Source: an uncultured Helicobacter sp. (GTDB lineage Bacteria > Campylobacterota > Campylobacteria > Campylobacterales > Helicobacteraceae). Taken from it: DNA of 64,000 nucleotides. Positions within the stretch are counted from its first letter, which is position 1, and the number at the start of each line of letters is the position of its first letter. The notes beneath the pieces are model-generated. The model was given only the letters and a program-made list of their open reading frames with translations, ran no database searches and was not told the origin of the DNA. Made by a program: the position numbers and the translations under genes. This document shows positions 61,655-64,000 of the stretch, in pieces. The DNA lies in the NCBI GenBank assembly GCA_944326445.1, contig CALVDZ010000003.1, forward strand, positions 62,001 to 126,000. Direction: 5' to 3'.

Positions 61655-62920
61655 TTACTCCTTGTCTCGTGAGATGGTTACACCTAAACTCTTTAGTTTA
61701 GATTCTAGATTTTCATAGCCGCGATCGAGGTGGTAGATTCTGTGAATTTGCGTAGTATCTTTGGCAATCAGCGCAGCGAGCACGAGTGCTGATGAGGCGC
61801 GCAAATCTGTGGCCATCACATTAGCACCCATAAGGGGCTTTGCCCCACTTATCTTAGCGATATTGCCAGAGAGCTTAATATCTGCGCCAAGTCTTTGGAG
61901 CTCGCTCACATGCATAAAGCGGTTCTCAAACAATCGCTCCTCTATCACGCTCACACCCTCGCATTGCGTGGCGAGCGCCATAAATTGCGCTTGCATATCG
62001 GTGGGGAAGCCGGGATATTCTGTCGTGATGAGCTCAAAGGCATTGCGCTTTTTGGCAGGCAGTATGGTGATGCTAGATTCTGTAATCTCAAAGCCAAAGC
62101 CGATTTCTTCGAGCTTTTCTAAAATCGCTTGGAGGTGGGTGCTATTAGCATTGTGCAAACTAATGCGTGAGTTGGTAATCGCCCCTGCACATAGGTATGT
62201 CCCCGCCTCAATCCTATCGGGGATCACACTAAAGGGGCTAAATCTAGGCAGCTCGCCATCGCTCCCATAGATAGAGATTTCATTGCTCCCTATGCCTTCA
62301 ATCTCTATGCCATTTTGTGCTAGCACCTCGCAGAGTTGCACGACTTCTGGCTCTTTGGCGGCATTGATGATACGCGTTTTGCCCTTAGCCAAAGCCGCCG
62401 CCATAATCACATTTTCGCTCCCTGTTACCGAGATTTTGTCAAACAAAATATCCGCGCCTTGCAAGCCTTTTGGGGCATTGGCGATGATATAGCCACCCTC
62501 TATGTGAATCTGCGCACCCATTTTTTCCATAGCCTTGAGGTGCAAATCCACTGGACGCGCCCCGATAGCACAGCCCCCCGGCAGGCTCACTTGGCATTTC
62601 CTAAAGCGCGCTAAAAGTGCTCCTAGCACGAGTATGGAGGCGCGCATTTTGCGCACGATATCATAGAGGGCTTTTGTGTGGATAATATCTGCGCAATTTA
62701 TGCGTAGCGTGTGTGAATCTAGATTCTGCAAGCGCGCTCCTAAGTGCTCTAGGAGCTTTGAGAGCGTCTTGACATCGGCGACATCGGGGAGGTTTGAGAT
62801 TTGCACATCGTCTTTGCTTAGGAGCGTGAGGGCTAGGAGCGGGAGTGCGGCGTTTTTGGCACCCGATATGGCGATACTGCCGCAGAGGTTTGGGGATTGG
62901 GTGATGGTAAGGTAGTCCAT
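61655..62920 (-). CDS. murA: UDP-GlcNAc enolpyruvyl transferase
   Basis: 421 residues. The substrate-binding lysine is in SGAKNAALP and the catalytic Cys is in LPGGCAIGARPVDLH (the fosfomycin target). EYPGFPTDMQAQ and the C-terminal DLRASSALVLAAL are typical. First committed step of peptidoglycan synthesis. Confidence 0.96.
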   Translation of the reverse strand: MDYLTITQSPNLCGSIAISGAKNAALPLLALTLLSKDDVQISNLPDVADVKTLSKLLEHLGARLQNLDSHTLRINCADIIHTKALYDIVRKMRASILVLGALLARFRKCQVSLPGGCAIGARPVDLHLKAMEKMGAQIHIEGGYIIANAPKGLQGADILFDKISVTGSENVIMAAALAKGKTRIINAAKEPEVVQLCEVLAQNGIEIEGIGSNEISIYGSDGELPRFSPFSVIPDRIEAGTYLCAGAITNSRISLHNANSTHLQAILEKLEEIGFGFEITESSITILPAKKRNAFELITTEYPGFPTDMQAQFMALATQCEGVSVIEERLFENRFMHVSELQRLGADIKLSGNIAKISGAKPLMGANVMATDLRASSALVLAALIAKDTTQIHRIYHLDRGYENLESKLKSLGVTISRDKE

Positions 62921-62929
62921 AGCATTCCT

Positions 62930-63337
62930 TTATTTTTTTTCTCTGTGTTGTAGGGCGGTGCCTACTTTAGTCTGAATCTGCTTGGCGATACTTGGATTTT
63001 CATCCTCTAGTGTATCGCGAAACTTTGCCACCTCATCGGTTTCCATAAGGATAGGATTGAGAGAAAAGTTATAAATAATCTCTAGCCATAGGTTGTAATT
63101 AGGGCTATTTTGTGCGCATTTGGTAAATTTGTCTGTGAAAGTCGTGTAGCATTCTTTGAGCTTTTCTTTATTATCTTTGTGTGCGAGGACTGCTGCGTGA
63201 AGCTCGGCAAGTGGATTGGTGGGTATGGGTGTATTTCTATCCTCTAGTGCTACGCTCAAAAGCCCAGCAAATATAATGGGCGTGGTTAGGATAAACATCA
63301 CTAACCAGCACATCACATAAAACACTACATCAAACAT
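62930..63337 (-). CDS. small membrane protein between galU and murA
   Basis: 135 residues with one N-terminal membrane helix (FYVMCWLVMFILTTPIIFAG) and a charged soluble part with two Cys (KECYTTFTDKFTKCAQ). It occupies the same place as a conserved hypothetical protein between galU and murA in H. pylori as I recall. Function unknown. Confidence 0.65.
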   Translation of the reverse strand: MFDVVFYVMCWLVMFILTTPIIFAGLLSVALEDRNTPIPTNPLAELHAAVLAHKDNKEKLKECYTTFTDKFTKCAQNSPNYNLWLEIIYNFSLNPILMETDEVAKFRDTLEDENPSIAKQIQTKVGTALQHREKK

Positions 63338-63355
63338 TACTTAGGTGTAGAGAAT

Positions 63356-64000
63356 CTAGGCTTTGAAAGTCTTGAATAAATCCGTGGTAGCCTTGACATA
63401 GCCATCTACCGAGCCACAATCATAGCGTGAACCTTGGAATTTGTAAGCAAGCACCCTGCCCTGCTTAGCCTGCTCTAGCAAGGCATCGGTTATTTGAATC
63501 TCGCCCTTTTTGCCCGGCTTAGTCACACGCAAAATATCAAAAATATCGGGCGTTAGGATATATCGTCCGATGATGGCGAGATTGCTTGGTGCGCTATCTA
63601 TGCTTGGCTTTTCTACCATATTATTGACGCGATACACGCCCTCCTCTATCATCTCGCCATCGATAATCCCGTATTTATCCACTTCTTTTTTATCCACTTC
63701 CTCGATGGCCACGATGGAGCAGCGGTAACGCTTGTAGAGATCCACCATTTGAGCTAATACGCCTTGTGAGCCTTTATTGACACACAAGTCATCGGCTAGC
63801 ACCACGGCAAAGGGCTCCTGTCCGATGAGCACCTCGCCCGTGAGGATCGCGTGCCCTAGCCCTTTCATCTCCTCTTGTCGTGTGTAGGAAAATTTGCAGA
63901 GATTTGTGAGGCGTCTGATATCTTTGAGCAAATCCTCTTTGTCCGTGCCCTCGATTTGGTGCTCGAGCTCATAGTTTCTGTCAAAATGATCTTCAATCGC
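63356..64000 (-). CDS. galU: UTP-glucose-1-phosphate uridylyltransferase, 3' part
   Basis: About 214 C-terminal residues; the frame stays open through the window edge (AIEDHFDRNYELE upstream of the internal TTG). GalU signatures are GLGHAILTGEVLIG, VVLADDLCVN, AIIGRYILTP and GEIQITDAL. It forms UDP-glucose for LPS and related glycans. The N-terminal nucleotide-binding GAGLGTR segment lies outside the window. Confidence 0.92.
   Translation of the reverse strand, partial: AIEDHFDRNYELEHQIEGTDKEDLLKDIRRLTNLCKFSYTRQEEMKGLGHAILTGEVLIGQEPFAVVLADDLCVNKGSQGVLAQMVDLYKRYRCSIVAIEEVDKKEVDKYGIIDGEMIEEGVYRVNNMVEKPSIDSAPSNLAIIGRYILTPDIFDILRVTKPGKKGEIQITDALLEQAKQGRVLAYKFQGSRYDCGSVDGYVKATTDLFKTFKA

Noticed and set aside
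1..64000. CRISPR arrays, tRNA or rRNA genes, insertion sequences, prophage
   Set aside because: No regularly spaced direct repeats, cloverleaf sequences, transposase or phage genes were recognised by eye.

Overview
The window looks like chromosome from a Helicobacter species, probably an enterohepatic one. The grounds are a cbb3 oxidase operon (ccoNOQP) with DUF4006 and FixH-like genes, a lldP/lutABC lactate module, a 401-residue DapD, a galU-hypothetical-murA block and a metallo-hydrolase/ThiF/motA/motB block, all arranged as I remember them from H. pylori and relatives. There is also a futC-like fucosyltransferase with a poly-G tract and several Helicobacter-type outer-membrane proteins. 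Base composition by eye is clearly richer in G+C than H. pylori, so a species such as H. canis is possible, but I cannot name it.

Layout. 0-2.4 kb: three related outer-membrane beta-barrel genes (the first cut by the window edge) enclosing a small split gene for a secreted peptide. 2.5-6.2 kb (minus): bioC-bioG-bioF for pimeloyl-ACP/biotin synthesis plus a BatD-like gene. 6.3-9.3 kb (plus): metallo-hydrolase, ThiF-family enzyme, flagellar stator motAB. 9.4-13.6 kb (plus): argF, a DUF2603-like gene, hemN and a CCG-domain Fe-S protein. 14-18 kb (minus): chemoreceptor, CoA-binding protein, DMT transporter and a repeat lipoprotein. 18-21.8 kb: dnaE. 21.8-23.4 kb: a repeat island without a convincing gene. 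23.4-28.3 kb (minus): tpiA, TPR protein, ung, gatC, YdcH-like, three prepilin-like proteins and a FixH-like protein, continuing the cco cluster. 28.3-32.7 kb: cco accessory genes and ccoPQON. 32.9-36 kb: dapD, two lipoproteins, a PAP2 phosphatase. 36-41.2 kb: lactate permease divergent from lutABC and a ModE-like regulator. 41.3-43.1 kb: an off-phase fucosyltransferase and a frameshifted outer-membrane protein. 43.1-45.1 kb: groESL with a CIRCE-like operator. 45.1-46 kb: a second repeat-rich gap. 46-55.7 kb (minus): rpoD, polA, gyrB, dnaN, dnaA, with a likely bipartite replication origin on both sides of dnaA. 55.7-64 kb: ruvC, a YciI-like gene, a PP-loop enzyme, dnaG, a histidine-rich outer-membrane protein, murA, a small membrane protein and the start of galU.

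The most striking global feature is the word AGAATCT (reverse complement AGATTCT). It is dispersed through genes and gaps far above chance and packed into two intergenic islands. Other leads are a DnaA-trio-like TAG array beside DnaA boxes at the origin, the G10 tract in the fucosyltransferase, two genes that each miss one base in a homopolymer, a cluster of prepilin-like genes in a genus not known for such pili, and an outer-membrane protein with two histidine clusters. No tRNA, rRNA, CRISPR array, insertion sequence or prophage was recognised.
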